A stretch of DNA of 64,000 nt from an uncultured Fibrobacter sp. (GTDB lineage: Bacteria > Fibrobacterota > Fibrobacteria > Fibrobacterales > Fibrobacteraceae), in contig NZ_CAMVDO010000013.1 of assembly GCF_947166265.1 (NCBI RefSeq), positions 1 to 64,000 of the forward strand, given 5' to 3'. Positions 40,529 to 49,908 of this stretch are shown one piece after another. How positions within the stretch are numbered: the first letter of the stretch is position 1; the number at the start of each line of letters is the position of its first letter. The position numbers were made by a program, and so were the translations under genes. The notes beneath the pieces are model-generated. The model did no database searches, had not been told where the DNA came from, and saw only the letters and a program-made list of their open reading frames with translations.

Positions 40529-42874
40529 TTACTTTTTCTTCAAAGAAATTTTCTTTTCCACAAACAGCACCTTGATGATTTCGTCGATGTGCTTGTGCGT
40601 GAAAATCTTGAGGCCCTTCTTTGCGGGAGCAGGAAGTTCGTTCACGTCCTTCTGGTTACCAGCCGGGAGTCGAAGCGTCTTCACGCCCGCCTGGAGTGCA
40701 GCAAGCGCCTTCTCGTTGAGTCCGCCAATCGGGAGGCAAGCGCCCGTAAGACTCACTTCGCCGGTAAAGGCAATCTCGGGGGACACGGGCTGCTTCGTAA
40801 ACGCAGAAAGCAGACAGAGCGTGAGGGCAATACCCGCAGAAGGTCCATCCTTCGGAACGGCGCCTTCGGGCACGTGAATGTGGATGTCCGTCTTCTTCAC
40901 GATATTCGGATCGATGCCGAAACGGCTCAGGCGTTCGCGCACAAGGCTGAGCGCAATCTGCGCCGATTCCTTCATCACGTCACCAAGCTTACCCGTCATC
41001 AGGAGCGTTCCCTTGCCGGGCAGGAGCATGCATTCAATCGGCAAGATTTCGCCACCAACACTTGTCCATGCAAGGCCCACGATAACGCCCGGGCGGCCCG
41101 CTGCGGGCAGCTGATTGTCGAGGTAACGCGGAGCGCCCAAATAATCCTGCAAGGTCTTCTCGGTGATTTCGGCCTTGTACTTCTTGCCCATCACCTTGTC
41201 CTTTGCACGGTGACGCACCACGTTTTCAAGGGTACGTTCCAGTTCGCGCACGCCCGCCTCGCGGGTCCATTCGCGGATTACCTTCGCGATCATATCGTCA
41301 TCGAAAGAAACATCCTTGCCGTTTTCGATACCGGTACGTTCGCAGATGCGCGGCACCAGATACTTGCTTGCAATCTGCAACTTTTCGTGCGGATAGTAGC
41401 CGGGCAGGCGCACCATTTCCAGACGGTCGCGCAGGGCTTCGGGAATTTCGGCCTCGTTGTTCGCGGTCGCAATGAACAGTACGCGGCTAAGGTCAAGCCC
41501 CACTTCCATGAAATGGTCTGTAAAGTCGTGATTCTGCTCAGGGTCCAAAACTTCGAGCATGGCACTGGCGGGGTCGCCCCTAAAGTCGCTCGCCATCTTG
41601 TCGATTTCGTCGAGCAAGATAATCGGGTTCATGCACTTTGCACGGCGCAACGCCTGAATAAAGCGGCCAGGCATAGCTCCAATGTAGGTGCGGCGGTGTC
41701 CACGAATTTCGGCTTCGTCACGCACGCCACCCAGAGTAATGCGGACAAAGTTACGCTGCATGGCATTCGCGATGGACTCCACCAGAGTCGTCTTGCCTAC
41801 ACCCGGAGGGCCCACCAGGCAAAGAATCGGCGCCCTGCGTTCGGTTCCCGTAAGCTTCAGGATCGCCACGTATTCCATGACGCGTTCCTTCACCTTGTCA
41901 AGGCCAAAGTGCTTCGAGTCAAGCTCGCTTTTCACCTTCTTCATGTTGAGGACGGTGTCGGTATATTCGCCATACGGCAAGTTCAGGAACCAGTCCAGGT
42001 AGTTGCGGCTTACGGCGTATTCCGGAGACGTCGGCTGCATCAGCTTCATGCGGCCGACTTCTTCTTCGAGTTTTTCCTGGATGGCCGGGGAGAACTTCTT
42101 CGCCTTAATTTTCTTGAGCAACTGGTCGGGTTCCGAAGCGTTTCCGCCCTCACCGTCCAGTTCATCCTGCAACTGACGAATCTGTTCAGAAATGAACCAT
42201 TCCTTCTGCTGCTGCGCCATCTTCTGGCGAACGTTCTGCTGCACCTTGACCATCATGGTGTCGGTGTCGGCAGCCACCTGCATAATTTCAATCAGGCGTT
42301 CCGCGAGTTCATCGATTTCTCCGATTTCGAGCAAGCGCTGACGTTCGTCCATCGAAATCTGCAAGAAAGGAATCATCCCGTAAAAAGCGTTCACCTGACT
42401 ATCCATGGTGAACAATGCATCCACCATACCTTCCGAAATGTTTCTGTGCAGGGAATATTCCTTGAACTGCGTAAGCACCATTTCAAAACGGGGAGTCTTG
42501 TCCTTCGCCGTAATGGAGGGGCTGTGCGGCGAAACGGTCACCGCCAAATAGTCATTCTTGGTCGCAATGGAACGAAGGTCCACTACACACTGGCCTTCAA
42601 GAACCACCTTCACGCAACCGTTCGGAAAGGGAGTCACGTTACTCACGTGCGCAAGGATACCCACCGAATAAAGGTCAAGCATCGGATTTTCGATATCTTC
42701 CTGCTCGATATTCTTCTGGGCAGAAAGAATAATGTTACCATCGTTCGATTCGGCATTCTCAAGGGCGCGCAAAGAAATGTCCCGACCAACAAGGATACGG
42801 CGGGTCGTATGCGGAAAAATAATAGCATCCCTCAAAGGGAGCAAAGGATACATTTTAGAATAGTCAAAATCCAT
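40529..42874 (-). CDS. lon: ATP-dependent Lon protease
   Basis: A 781-residue Lon (LonA type): N-terminal substrate-binding domain (LLPLRDAIIFPHTTRRILVGR), helical linker, AAA+ domain with Walker A GPPGVGKTT near 356 and Walker B LLDEIDKM, and a C-terminal serine-lysine protease with PKDGPSAGIALT (nucleophile Ser near 677) and catalytic Lys in GGLNEKALAA near 720. Length matches the family. It degrades misfolded and regulatory proteins in the cytoplasm. A -10-like TATCTT lies 9 nt before the ATG and no ribosome-binding site is obvious. Monocistronic, ending at a bidirectional terminator. Confidence 0.96.
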   Translation of the reverse strand: MDFDYSKMYPLLPLRDAIIFPHTTRRILVGRDISLRALENAESNDGNIILSAQKNIEQEDIENPMLDLYSVGILAHVSNVTPFPNGCVKVVLEGQCVVDLRSIATKNDYLAVTVSPHSPSITAKDKTPRFEMVLTQFKEYSLHRNISEGMVDALFTMDSQVNAFYGMIPFLQISMDERQRLLEIGEIDELAERLIEIMQVAADTDTMMVKVQQNVRQKMAQQQKEWFISEQIRQLQDELDGEGGNASEPDQLLKKIKAKKFSPAIQEKLEEEVGRMKLMQPTSPEYAVSRNYLDWFLNLPYGEYTDTVLNMKKVKSELDSKHFGLDKVKERVMEYVAILKLTGTERRAPILCLVGPPGVGKTTLVESIANAMQRNFVRITLGGVRDEAEIRGHRRTYIGAMPGRFIQALRRAKCMNPIILLDEIDKMASDFRGDPASAMLEVLDPEQNHDFTDHFMEVGLDLSRVLFIATANNEAEIPEALRDRLEMVRLPGYYPHEKLQIASKYLVPRICERTGIENGKDVSFDDDMIAKVIREWTREAGVRELERTLENVVRHRAKDKVMGKKYKAEITEKTLQDYLGAPRYLDNQLPAAGRPGVIVGLAWTSVGGEILPIECMLLPGKGTLLMTGKLGDVMKESAQIALSLVRERLSRFGIDPNIVKKTDIHIHVPEGAVPKDGPSAGIALTLCLLSAFTKQPVSPEIAFTGEVSLTGACLPIGGLNEKALAALQAGVKTLRLPAGNQKDVNELPAPAKKGLKIFTHKHIDEIIKVLFVEKKISLKKK

Positions 42875-42903
42875 ACAATACCAAAGATAGCATCTTTAAA
42901 AAA

Positions 42904-42935
42904 AAGCCAGTCTGCATTTAGTTGCAAACTGGCTT
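42904..42935 (-). terminator. Terminator of the pectate lyase gene
   Basis: Minus strand AAGCCAGT, 16-nt loop region, ACTGGCTT followed by a run of eight T. Confidence 0.8.
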
Positions 42936-42955
42936 ATGGTTTGGTTAGGAAGTCA

Positions 42956-44728
42956 CTATCGAATTCGAACAGTGTGGCTCTCGGAGCCCACGCGCACCAG
43001 GTAGCCGCCCGCGCCAGGGAGCGTTACCGTATGTTGATTGCTGGTGGAGAAATTCCTGTAGATCAAGCGGCCCTGCATATCGAAGACAGTAATCGACTTC
43101 GCCATGGCGCCCATGATCGAAAGTTCGTTGCCAGAGACCGAGAGATTTACGCGAGTCAGCACGACAGCTTGAATGCCCTGCGCCGTTTCAGAAGAGCTAG
43201 ACGACTCCGCCACTTCGCTGCTGCTCAATTTTTCGGAGCTACTGGACTTTGCTTCGCTGGAACTGGATTTAACCTGCGAAGAGCTTGAAGCCACGCTTGA
43301 ACTAGATTTCGTTTCGGAACTTCCATCGCCCGCAACCACGGTAATCGTTCCACTCTTGGACACATTTGTTGTAGCACCGGTCGTGGTAACGGTGAATTTG
43401 TATGCACCCACCGCGGCAGTAGATGCCACCGCGCCCGAAATGTAGTAGTCAAGGCCCTTGAGCGTGCCCGTTACACCCTGCGGAAGTCCCGTTACCGTTG
43501 CACCGGTAGCACCGTCAATCGTGTAGTAGAATTCCACGATGGAGGCGCCTTGGGCCACTTCCTGATTTGCGCTGCCCGAGCCGTGCTTGGTGAGGCTAGC
43601 CTCGCCCGCGACAGGCGTCTGCGACGAGCTGGACTTGGCAGAAGAACTCGATGCCACGCTGGAGCTCGACTTTACGCTGCTGGAACTTGCCGGAGTCACC
43701 GTACCCGAAGCACCCGGATCAGGCAAAGTTGCGCCCGCATACATCTTGATAGAATCGCGCAATGCATAAGCCTTGGCCTGTGTGCTCACGTCGGTGAGGC
43801 TCATGGAATAAGGCGGCGTAAACGCGGTACCTGTTCCCGACTGCGGCTTTTTCACATTTTCTTCATAGTTACTAATCATCTGGGCTGCGGTAATGGTACC
43901 GTCGCTCGTGTAAAGGTCAAGCGCCTTCTGCACGCCAATGAACACGTTTTTCTCGATACGGATGTTGGCCTCGACGGCTGCACGCACGCAGTAGCTCGCA
44001 TTCTTGCTGTCAAAGAGGTTGTTCGCCACATGCACCTTTCCAAAACGCACGCGCGGCATACGTTCCACCACGCCGTCCGCCCACCACGTATGGTGAATCG
44101 TCACATTCAGGTGTCCGCGGTCGCTCGTCTTCGTCTTGCTGTTGCCAATCAGGTTACTGAACTGGTGGCCGCTCGATGCCGAGGTATAGCTGAACTTGGT
44201 CCACGAAATCGTCACGTAGTCCGAAGCGTTGGTAATGTCCAGGTTGCCGTCGTGACCGTCGTAGACATCCACGTGGTCAATCCACACGTTCTTCGATTCA
44301 TGATTCACCTGGAGGCAATCTTCGTCATCGTCGTCGTGCGCGCCCACACCCTTGAATTTCAGGTTGCGGATAATGACGTTTTTCGAGCCGCTCAGCTTCA
44401 TGGCGCTACCCGAAGTAGGCTGCGCAATGATGGCGCCCTGGTAGCCGTAAATCGTCACGTTGCTGCCGACCTCGATGGGGCCCATGTACGTACCCGGCTT
44501 CACGTAGATAACCTTGTTGCCCGCCTTGGCGTAGCTCTTGAGATCGCTCACGTTGCTTACCGTGACCTCGGAATAACCCTTACCGCCCGTGGTGCCGCCG
44601 TTCTGCGTGGCAAAGCCCGCCATCGGAAAGTCCGGCGAAGTGACCGCAAACGCGGAAGTCGCGAGGGCTGCACCCAATGCTGCGCCTACAGCAAGAGTTC
44701 TAGACCAGTTTTTCTGTGTTTTAACCAT
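42956..44728 (-). CDS. Secreted polysaccharide lyase family 1 pectate lyase
   Basis: A 590-residue protein starting at MVKTQKNWS (44728), 9 nt after AAGGG; two ATG codons just upstream (44733 out of frame, 44737 in frame) are too close to it. It has a signal peptide to about SAFA. The catalytic parallel beta-helix (about 30-310) has VWIDHVDVYDGHDG (calcium-binding WIDH region), SSGHQFSNLIG and VVERMPRVRFGKVHVANNLF, with the catalytic arginine in RMPRVR. Two Ser-rich linkers follow (about 345-375 and 470-515), enclosing an Ig-like domain. The C-terminal 70 residues (ITVFDMQGRLIYR ... YLVRVGSESHTVRIR) resemble the tail of the 9809-12454 protein, a likely secretion/sorting domain. It cleaves polygalacturonate by beta-elimination outside the cell. 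Confidence 0.9.
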   Translation of the reverse strand: MVKTQKNWSRTLAVGAALGAALATSAFAVTSPDFPMAGFATQNGGTTGGKGYSEVTVSNVSDLKSYAKAGNKVIYVKPGTYMGPIEVGSNVTIYGYQGAIIAQPTSGSAMKLSGSKNVIIRNLKFKGVGAHDDDDEDCLQVNHESKNVWIDHVDVYDGHDGNLDITNASDYVTISWTKFSYTSASSGHQFSNLIGNSKTKTSDRGHLNVTIHHTWWADGVVERMPRVRFGKVHVANNLFDSKNASYCVRAAVEANIRIEKNVFIGVQKALDLYTSDGTITAAQMISNYEENVKKPQSGTGTAFTPPYSMSLTDVSTQAKAYALRDSIKMYAGATLPDPGASGTVTPASSSSVKSSSSVASSSSAKSSSSQTPVAGEASLTKHGSGSANQEVAQGASIVEFYYTIDGATGATVTGLPQGVTGTLKGLDYYISGAVASTAAVGAYKFTVTTTGATTNVSKSGTITVVAGDGSSETKSSSSVASSSSQVKSSSSEAKSSSSEKLSSSEVAESSSSSETAQGIQAVVLTRVNLSVSGNELSIMGAMAKSITVFDMQGRLIYRNFSTSNQHTVTLPGAGGYLVRVGSESHTVRIR

Positions 44729-44884
44729 ATCATCCATCCCTTATTTTGTCATTTCAAGCCACCACGCTCGAAAATGTTCTCAAATTTCTTCTCAAAATTT
44801 ATAATCAAAACAACCAAAAGTCAATAAGTATCTCAAAAACAAAATACACTTTTTTCGTTATTTTAGCGCACAAAACAAGAAAAC
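44729..44884. other. Intergenic region upstream of the pectate lyase gene
   Basis: Contains the AAGGG ribosome-binding site and an AT-rich presumed promoter region of the lyase gene; no other gene or clear regulatory motif seen. Confidence 0.5.
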
Positions 44885-44907
44885 GGCGATTTTAAGTAAA
44901 AATCGCC
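44885..44907 (-). terminator. Terminator of the tig-clpP-clpX operon
   Basis: Minus strand GGCGATTTT, short A/T loop, AAAATCGCC followed by GTTTTCTTGTTTT. Confidence 0.75.
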
Positions 44908-44945
44908 ATTTCTAAAATGTTCTCAAAAATATATTTTACAATTAG

Positions 44946-46259
44946 CTACGAAGCCTTTTTCCGAGACCTCTTCGCGGGTTCAGAATCAGCGCCCAGCGCG
45001 ACCGTCTTATCTGCAGACTTCTTTTCAGGAGCCTTGAGACCGTTTTTCACGATGTCGGCGGTCACCACGAACTGCTTGTTGCCGGAACCCGGCATGGTAA
45101 ACATCGCCTTCTGCAAGGTCTTTTCCATCACGGAGCGGAGCCCGCGGGCACCCGTCTTGCGGACCATCGTCTCGCGGACAATTTCTTTCAGGGCGTCGTC
45201 TTCGAACTGGAGCTCGATTCCATCCATTTCGAACAAACTCTTGTACTGTTTCACGAGAGCGTTCTTCGGCTGGGTAAGGATGTTGAGAAGCGCGGCCTCG
45301 TCGAGTTCTTCGAGGGCGACAGCGACAGGCAAGCGGCCCACGATTTCGGGAATGAGACCGAACTGAATCAGGTCATCGGGTTCCAGGAGCTTGAAGAGCT
45401 CGGAAAGCGAGTTTTCCTCGGCGCTGCGGATATCGGCACCGAAACCCATTCCGCCGGTGTTTACGCGACGGGAAATGATCTTGTCCAAGGTTTCGAAGGC
45501 GCCACCGCAAATGAACAGAATGTTCTTGGTGTTCACCTGCACCAGCGGCTGTTCCGGATGCTTACGGCCACCCTTCGGGGGAACGGCAGCGACAGTACCT
45601 TCCAGGAGTTTCAAAAGACCCTGCTGCACGCCTTCACCACTCACATCGCGAGTAATGGAGGGGTTGGCAGTCTTACGGGCAATCTTGTCAATTTCGTCGA
45701 TAAAGATGATACCGCGTTCGGCGCGGGCCACATCGTAGTCGGCAGCCTGCAACAGGCGAACGATGATGCTGTCCACGTCTTCGCCCACGTAACCCGCTTC
45801 GGTCAGCACGGTTGCATCGGCAATGGTAAAGGGAACATCCAGGAAGCGCGCCATCGTCTGCGCCAAAAGTGTCTTGCCCGAACCTGTCGGACCCACCAGC
45901 AGCAGGTTCGACTTTTCGACTTCCTGCGCGTCGGGATGAGCTTGTTTGTAACGCAGGCGCTTGTAGTGGTTGTACACCGCCACGGAAAGGGCGATTTTCG
46001 CCTGGTCCTGGCCGATCACGTATTCGTCCAGGTGCGCCTTGATTTCGGTCGGGAGCGGGAGCGGTTTCGAGGAGGCCTCGGCGGCGGCAGATTCCTGCCT
46101 TGCACGCATGCGGTCTTCTTCGATAATGCGGTGACACATCGCAACGCAGTCGCTACAAATCTGAACGCCTGCGCCCGTAATCATCTTTTCGACGCGTTCT
46201 GCGGGCTTGCCACAAAAACTGCAAGTAACCGTCGGGTGATTTTTCCCGCTACGATACAT
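44946..46259 (-). CDS. clpX: ClpX, ATPase subunit of the ClpXP protease
   Basis: A 437-residue AAA+ unfoldase. It has an N-terminal zinc-binding domain CSFCGK ... CSDCV (four Cys within residues 13-40), Walker [11 protein letters not shown] near 122-131, Walker [11 protein letters not shown] near 186-195, and [17 protein letters not shown] and [10 protein letters not shown] blocks. The IGF-type loop that docks ClpP is not separately resolved. The C-terminus has a lysine/serine tail beyond the usual length. It unfolds substrates and threads them into ClpP. The start codon overlaps the clpP stop by one base (TAATG), so translation is coupled. Confidence 0.96.
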   Translation of the reverse strand: MYRSGKNHPTVTCSFCGKPAERVEKMITGAGVQICSDCVAMCHRIIEEDRMRARQESAAAEASSKPLPLPTEIKAHLDEYVIGQDQAKIALSVAVYNHYKRLRYKQAHPDAQEVEKSNLLLVGPTGSGKTLLAQTMARFLDVPFTIADATVLTEAGYVGEDVDSIIVRLLQAADYDVARAERGIIFIDEIDKIARKTANPSITRDVSGEGVQQGLLKLLEGTVAAVPPKGGRKHPEQPLVQVNTKNILFICGGAFETLDKIISRRVNTGGMGFGADIRSAEENSLSELFKLLEPDDLIQFGLIPEIVGRLPVAVALEELDEAALLNILTQPKNALVKQYKSLFEMDGIELQFEDDALKEIVRETMVRKTGARGLRSVMEKTLQKAMFTMPGSGNKQFVVTADIVKNGLKAPEKKSADKTVALGADSEPAKRSRKKAS

Positions 46260-46849
46260 TAAATTCCCTCTTTACGCGGAACAAAGATTTCATCGATGAC
46301 GCCGAAGGCCTTCGCTTCTTCGGGGCCCATGTAGAAATCGCGGTCGGTCTTTTCGCGGACTTCGTCAATCGACTTGCCGGTATGCTTTGCGACGATTTCG
46401 GCCAAGGTTTCCTTGGTGCGCACGATTTCCTTTGCGGTAATCTGGATATCGGTAGACTGACCGGTAGCAGCACCCGACGGCTGGTGAAGCATGATGCGGG
46501 AATGCGGGAGCGCATAGCGCTTGCCCTTGGTTCCTGCAGCAAGGAGCACCGCGGCCATCGAGGCGCAGTTACCAATGCAGATGGTCGCAATGTTCGGGCG
46601 AACATGCTGCATGGTGTCGTAAATGGCAAGCCCTGCCGACACGTAACCACCCGGGCTGTTAATGTACAGCGTGATATCCTTTTCCGGATTCTCGTATTCA
46701 AGGAAAATCAGCTGGGCCATGACGTTGTTCGCCACTTCGTCGTTAATCGGCGTGCCCAGGAAGATAATGCGTTCCTTGAGGAGACGGGAGTAGATATCGT
46801 AGGCGCGTTCACCGCGTCCGGTGGTCTCAATGACGGTAGGGATAATCAT
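46259..46849 (-). CDS. clpP: ClpP, proteolytic subunit
   Basis: A 196-residue serine protease with the full catalytic triad: S97 in GNCASMAA, H122 in MLHQPSG and D171 in [37 protein letters not shown] is the standard N-terminus. It forms the tetradecameric chamber used by ClpX. It starts 12 nt after the tig stop and shares one base with clpX, the conserved tig-clpP-clpX order. Confidence 0.97.
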   Translation of the reverse strand: MIIPTVIETTGRGERAYDIYSRLLKERIIFLGTPINDEVANNVMAQLIFLEYENPEKDITLYINSPGGYVSAGLAIYDTMQHVRPNIATICIGNCASMAAVLLAAGTKGKRYALPHSRIMLHQPSGAATGQSTDIQITAKEIVRTKETLAEIVAKHTGKSIDEVREKTDRDFYMGPEEAKAFGVIDEIFVPRKEGI

Positions 46850-46861
46850 TCAGTTTACCTC

Positions 46862-48121
46862 TTACTTGTTTTCTTCAGCAGCCGGGCGGATACCGACGAT
46901 GAAGTCGGCAGCCATCTGAACGCGGAGTTCATCGCGGAGCTGGTTGATGCGGCCGGTCTGACGGAAGTGGCCCTTGAGGGTTTCAAAGTCCACATGGTAG
47001 GCGGCGGCCATCTGCTTCAAGCGTTCATCAACGTTAGCCTGCGACGGCTTGATCTTTTCTTTTGTTGCAATAAAGTCGAGAATGCGATGCTTCTTGATTT
47101 CGCGGATTGCTTCCGGAGTAAGGCCGTTCAGCTGTTCTTCGGTCGGTTCCACCACGTCCTTTTCGCTCTGGGCGTTGCGGTTCAGCGTCCACTTGATGAG
47201 GTCGTAGACGCGAGCCTTCGGCACTTCGAACGGGTTGGCTTCGATAATCTTGTCGATCGCTTCGTTAATCGCCTTGTTCTTGGCGGCGTCCTGCTTCTGG
47301 CTAGCGAGGCCTTCGGCGAGGTTGTTCTTCAAGTCTTCGACATCCTTCACGCCAATCTGCTTGCAGAATTCTTCGTCCATGGTCGGCGGAACAATTTCGC
47401 GCACGTCGGTGATTTCGACCTTGAACTGGGCGGTCTTGCCGCGGTAGCGTTCGTCCTTGTGGTCATCGGGGTACTTGAAGTTGATTTCCTTCATTTCGCC
47501 GGCGGCTGCACCGGTAAGGCCTTCGTCGAATCCCGGAGAAGCGGACTGGCCGAGCAGGCTGCGGAATTCCTTGTTTTCGGGGAGTTCCTGCTTTTCACCG
47601 TCGATCACCACTTCGAGGTAGTTGCCCACCACGACGTCGCCCTTCTTGGCGGCGCGGTCCACATGTTCGTCCTTGCTCCACATCTGGATCAAGCGGTCGT
47701 ATTCGGCCTGGACTTCTTCTTCGTGAACGGCGGTTTCAGGAACGGTGATGCCCGTGTCGGCATAACCCTTGATGTCGATTTCCGGATCCATTTCGACTTC
47801 GACCTTCAGTGCGATGTCGTTTTCCTTGTCATCCTTGAAATCCACGACCTTCATGGAGCCGACGGGGATAATGTTTGCGTTCTTGAGCGCATCCTGAACA
47901 AGCTTGTTCACGACTTCGTCCACGGCTTCCTGACGGATAGCACCGCCAAACTGCTTGAGGATCATGGCCTTCGGCACCATACCCTGACGGAAACCCTTCA
48001 TGGAGACCTGCTTCTTGTACTGGCCCAGTTTCTTTTCGAAGGGGGCGGTAAGGTCCGCCTGCGGGATGGTAATTTCGAGGGTGCGCACGGTTGCGCTTGT
48101 TTCTTTGATTTCTACGCTCAT
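46862..48121 (-). CDS. tig: Trigger factor
   Basis: A 419-residue ribosome-associated chaperone and peptidyl-prolyl isomerase. N-terminal ribosome-binding domain with GFRQGMVPKAMILKQFG (near 42-58, the signature loop is GFRxGxxP), central FKBP-type domain with GDVVVGNYLEV, LLGQSASPGFDEGLTGAAAGE, and C-terminal helical arms. The start MSVEIKETSA (ATG 48121) is preferred to an ORF extension reaching into the tRNA gene. First protein gene of the tig-clpP-clpX operon, beginning 42 nt downstream of tRNA-Leu. Confidence 0.94.
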   Translation of the reverse strand: MSVEIKETSATVRTLEITIPQADLTAPFEKKLGQYKKQVSMKGFRQGMVPKAMILKQFGGAIRQEAVDEVVNKLVQDALKNANIIPVGSMKVVDFKDDKENDIALKVEVEMDPEIDIKGYADTGITVPETAVHEEEVQAEYDRLIQMWSKDEHVDRAAKKGDVVVGNYLEVVIDGEKQELPENKEFRSLLGQSASPGFDEGLTGAAAGEMKEINFKYPDDHKDERYRGKTAQFKVEITDVREIVPPTMDEEFCKQIGVKDVEDLKNNLAEGLASQKQDAAKNKAINEAIDKIIEANPFEVPKARVYDLIKWTLNRNAQSEKDVVEPTEEQLNGLTPEAIREIKKHRILDFIATKEKIKPSQANVDERLKQMAAAYHVDFETLKGHFRQTGRINQLRDELRVQMAADFIVGIRPAAEENK

Positions 48122-48163
48122 GATGAACTCCGAGAGTCGGTTGAAAAGAGTAATGAAAAACAT

Positions 48164-48242
48164 GCGAGAGGAGGGAGTCGAACCCTCACACCGAAGTGCC
48201 AGATCCTAAGTCTGGTGCGTCTGCCAATTCCGCCACTCTCGC
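48164..48242 (-). tRNA. tRNA-Leu (anticodon UAG)
   Basis: Minus strand. Acceptor stem GCGAGAG/CTCTCGC, D-arm, anticodon stem CCAGA/TCTGG with loop CTTAGGA (anticodon TAG), short extra arm CAC-TTCG-GTG of the class II type, T-arm GAGGG-TTCGACT-CCCTC. No CCA is encoded. It lies immediately upstream of tig and may be processed from a common transcript. Confidence 0.95.
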
Positions 48243-48246
48243 GATT

Positions 48247-48275
48247 TTGCACCCAAAGATACAAAATCTTAAAGA
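48247..48275 (+). promoter_or_regulatory. Possible promoter of the flippase gene, leaderless
   Basis: TTGCAC (48247-48252), 17-nt spacer, TAAAGA (48270-48275), six nt to the GTG at 48282. The -10 is weak in its last position. Confidence 0.35.
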
Positions 48276-48281
48276 CATCGA

Positions 48282-49541
48282 GTGCGGAAACATCTATTTT
48301 ATGGCTCGTTGCAAGCACTTAGGAACATCAAAATCGGCGTTTTCATATCTCTGGTCAATATCCTCATCCAGGGTGTTTCGGTCGTTGTACAGAATCTTAT
48401 CGCTAATAATCTCGGAATTGTCAAATTCGGATCGTTCGGAATTTTACAAAGCGACTACACTATCTTCTGCGCCCTTGCCGATTTCGGCATGGCAACGCTG
48501 ATTTTGGCCTTTTTTGGGCATCGTGCCACCAAAGGGGCGCTTTTTATCAACGTCCTGCAGCTTCGGCTGTTCATGACATCCATCGCCGCACTGGGGATGG
48601 CGGTTTTCGCATGCACCGTCCGCAGGGGGAGCGACATTTTCGTAGGCGAACTGATTCTTGCGCTCGGCCTCCTTTTCCAGCACGCCTTCTTCGACTGGTA
48701 CTTCATCTGCGGAAAATTCTGGAAGAAACTGCTGATTTCAAAAATTCTCCACACCATCTCCTACTGCACCGTCATGGGAATCGCGCTCGGAGTCCTTAAG
48801 TTCGATTCCATCCCGGCGGTGGCGCTTGCCATGGTTATAGCGGCCCTCCCCGCCTTCGGTTTCGGTGTCGGCCAGGCGTTCACCCTGAAAATTTTCCGTG
48901 CAGGCCTCCATACGGTCAGGTTTTTCAAGCTCATGTTCAAGTCGGCCTGCCCCTACGCCCTTTCGAGCCTCGCAAGCTTTGCTTACCTGCCCGTAGGACT
49001 TTACACGGTCGACCACTTCGCCCCAAGCGAATTCCTGGGAGCCTACAATTTTTCGCACAAGCTGATTATCCTTGCCTCTGGACTCATGGTACATTTCATC
49101 TCGTCAAGCCTGATAACGCTGCACCAGACCGACAGCAAGATCCTTCACCTGCGCGACCAGGCCGTATTCACCCTTTTCATCGTAGCGGTATCATCCCCCT
49201 TCTGGCTCTTTCCGCAATACACGCTCCGCCTCATCTTCTTTGCCGCACCCTGGACACATGACGTCCTGGAAACAAGCTGCTACTGCCTGCGCATACTCGC
49301 ATGTTCCCTGATTCTACAGGCCACCCGCATGGGAATGATTTCGACCATGCTCAAGGAAAAACGCACCTGGCTTTACGGAGCCATGATTACAACCGGCGGC
49401 ATCATCAACATCGCCGTGTGCATCGGAGGGGCAAAAATATTCGACCCCTTCGCCATTCCCGCACTCACCCTCACGGGCGATTTGTGCCTGAGCCTTTTCC
49501 TTCTCTTCTACTTCGTGAAAAACCGAAGGCTCCGCCTATAA
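48282..49541 (+). CDS. Polysaccharide flippase-like membrane protein (Wzx/MATE superfamily)
   Basis: A 419-residue protein with about twelve hydrophobic segments. The start SLQALRNIKIGVFISLVNILIQGVSVVVQNLIANNLGIVKFGSFGI matches the opening of oligosaccharide flippases (GxxQVLxxxxxxGxxxFG). Such proteins move lipid-linked repeat units to the periplasm. GTG at 48282 is the first start giving this N-terminus; no ribosome-binding site is seen. It is convergent with the polysaccharide operon that follows and is its likely flippase. Weak similarity means a transporter of another lipid-linked sugar remains possible. Confidence 0.75.
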   Translation: MRKHLFYGSLQALRNIKIGVFISLVNILIQGVSVVVQNLIANNLGIVKFGSFGILQSDYTIFCALADFGMATLILAFFGHRATKGALFINVLQLRLFMTSIAALGMAVFACTVRRGSDIFVGELILALGLLFQHAFFDWYFICGKFWKKLLISKILHTISYCTVMGIALGVLKFDSIPAVALAMVIAALPAFGFGVGQAFTLKIFRAGLHTVRFFKLMFKSACPYALSSLASFAYLPVGLYTVDHFAPSEFLGAYNFSHKLIILASGLMVHFISSSLITLHQTDSKILHLRDQAVFTLFIVAVSSPFWLFPQYTLRLIFFAAPWTHDVLETSCYCLRILACSLILQATRMGMISTMLKEKRTWLYGAMITTGGIINIAVCIGGAKIFDPFAIPALTLTGDLCLSLFLLFYFVKNRRLRL

Positions 49542-49581
49542 ACGCAGCCTCCACTTGCCGTGAGCCTTACGGCAAGGCCAT

Positions 49582-49908
49582 CTACATCACAAGCATAAAG
49601 GCTCCGCAAACGATAAACGCGAGGCCCATTTTCTGTTTCCGCGAAATACGCTCCTTCAGAAAGCCCGCCGACAGTACCGCCGACCACACATAAGTGAGCG
49701 ACGTAAAAGGGAGCACCACGGAATAGTCCAGATACCTGAGGAGTGCAATATTCATCAGGGCCGTTACAAAGTAAAGCCCCCCACCGCCAAAGAACCAGCC
49801 ATTCCTGTAGATATAGCGCACATTCAAATTGACGCACGCCTTCTTCAGTAAAAGCGAGGCAACCGCACCGAGCAAGGTCATCAGAACAAGCGACACGTAA
49901 AGCATCAT
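49582..49908 (-). CDS. SMR/EamA-type small transporter subunit
   Basis: A 108-residue protein with four membrane helices (MMLYVSLVLMTLLGAVASLLLKKA ... LGLAFIVCGAFMLVM), the size of small multidrug resistance or ArnE/ArnF proteins. It contains VLPFTSLTYVWSAVLSAGFLKE, the glutamate-bearing helix seen in EamA-type half transporters. Its ATG overlaps the stop of the neighbouring, similar gene by 4 nt; the two probably form a heterodimer. In a glycan operon this pair is most likely a flippase for an undecaprenyl-phosphate sugar. Last gene of the operon. Confidence 0.75.
   Translation of the reverse strand: MMLYVSLVLMTLLGAVASLLLKKACVNLNVRYIYRNGWFFGGGGLYFVTALMNIALLRYLDYSVVLPFTSLTYVWSAVLSAGFLKERISRKQKMGLAFIVCGAFMLVM

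Noticed and set aside
40589-43288. 899-codon plus-strand open frame opposite lon and the pectate lyase end
   Set aside because: It runs across two real genes and an intergenic terminator, has no recognisable motif and follows from codon bias of lon.
48163-48164. Trigger factor starting inside the tRNA boundary (ATG 48163)
   Set aside because: The standard trigger-factor N-terminus starts at 48121; the extra 14 residues are non-homologous and abut the tRNA.
46382-48322. 646-codon plus-strand open frame opposite clpP, tig and tRNA-Leu
   Set aside because: It covers a tRNA gene and two certain protein genes and contains no protein-like motifs of its own.
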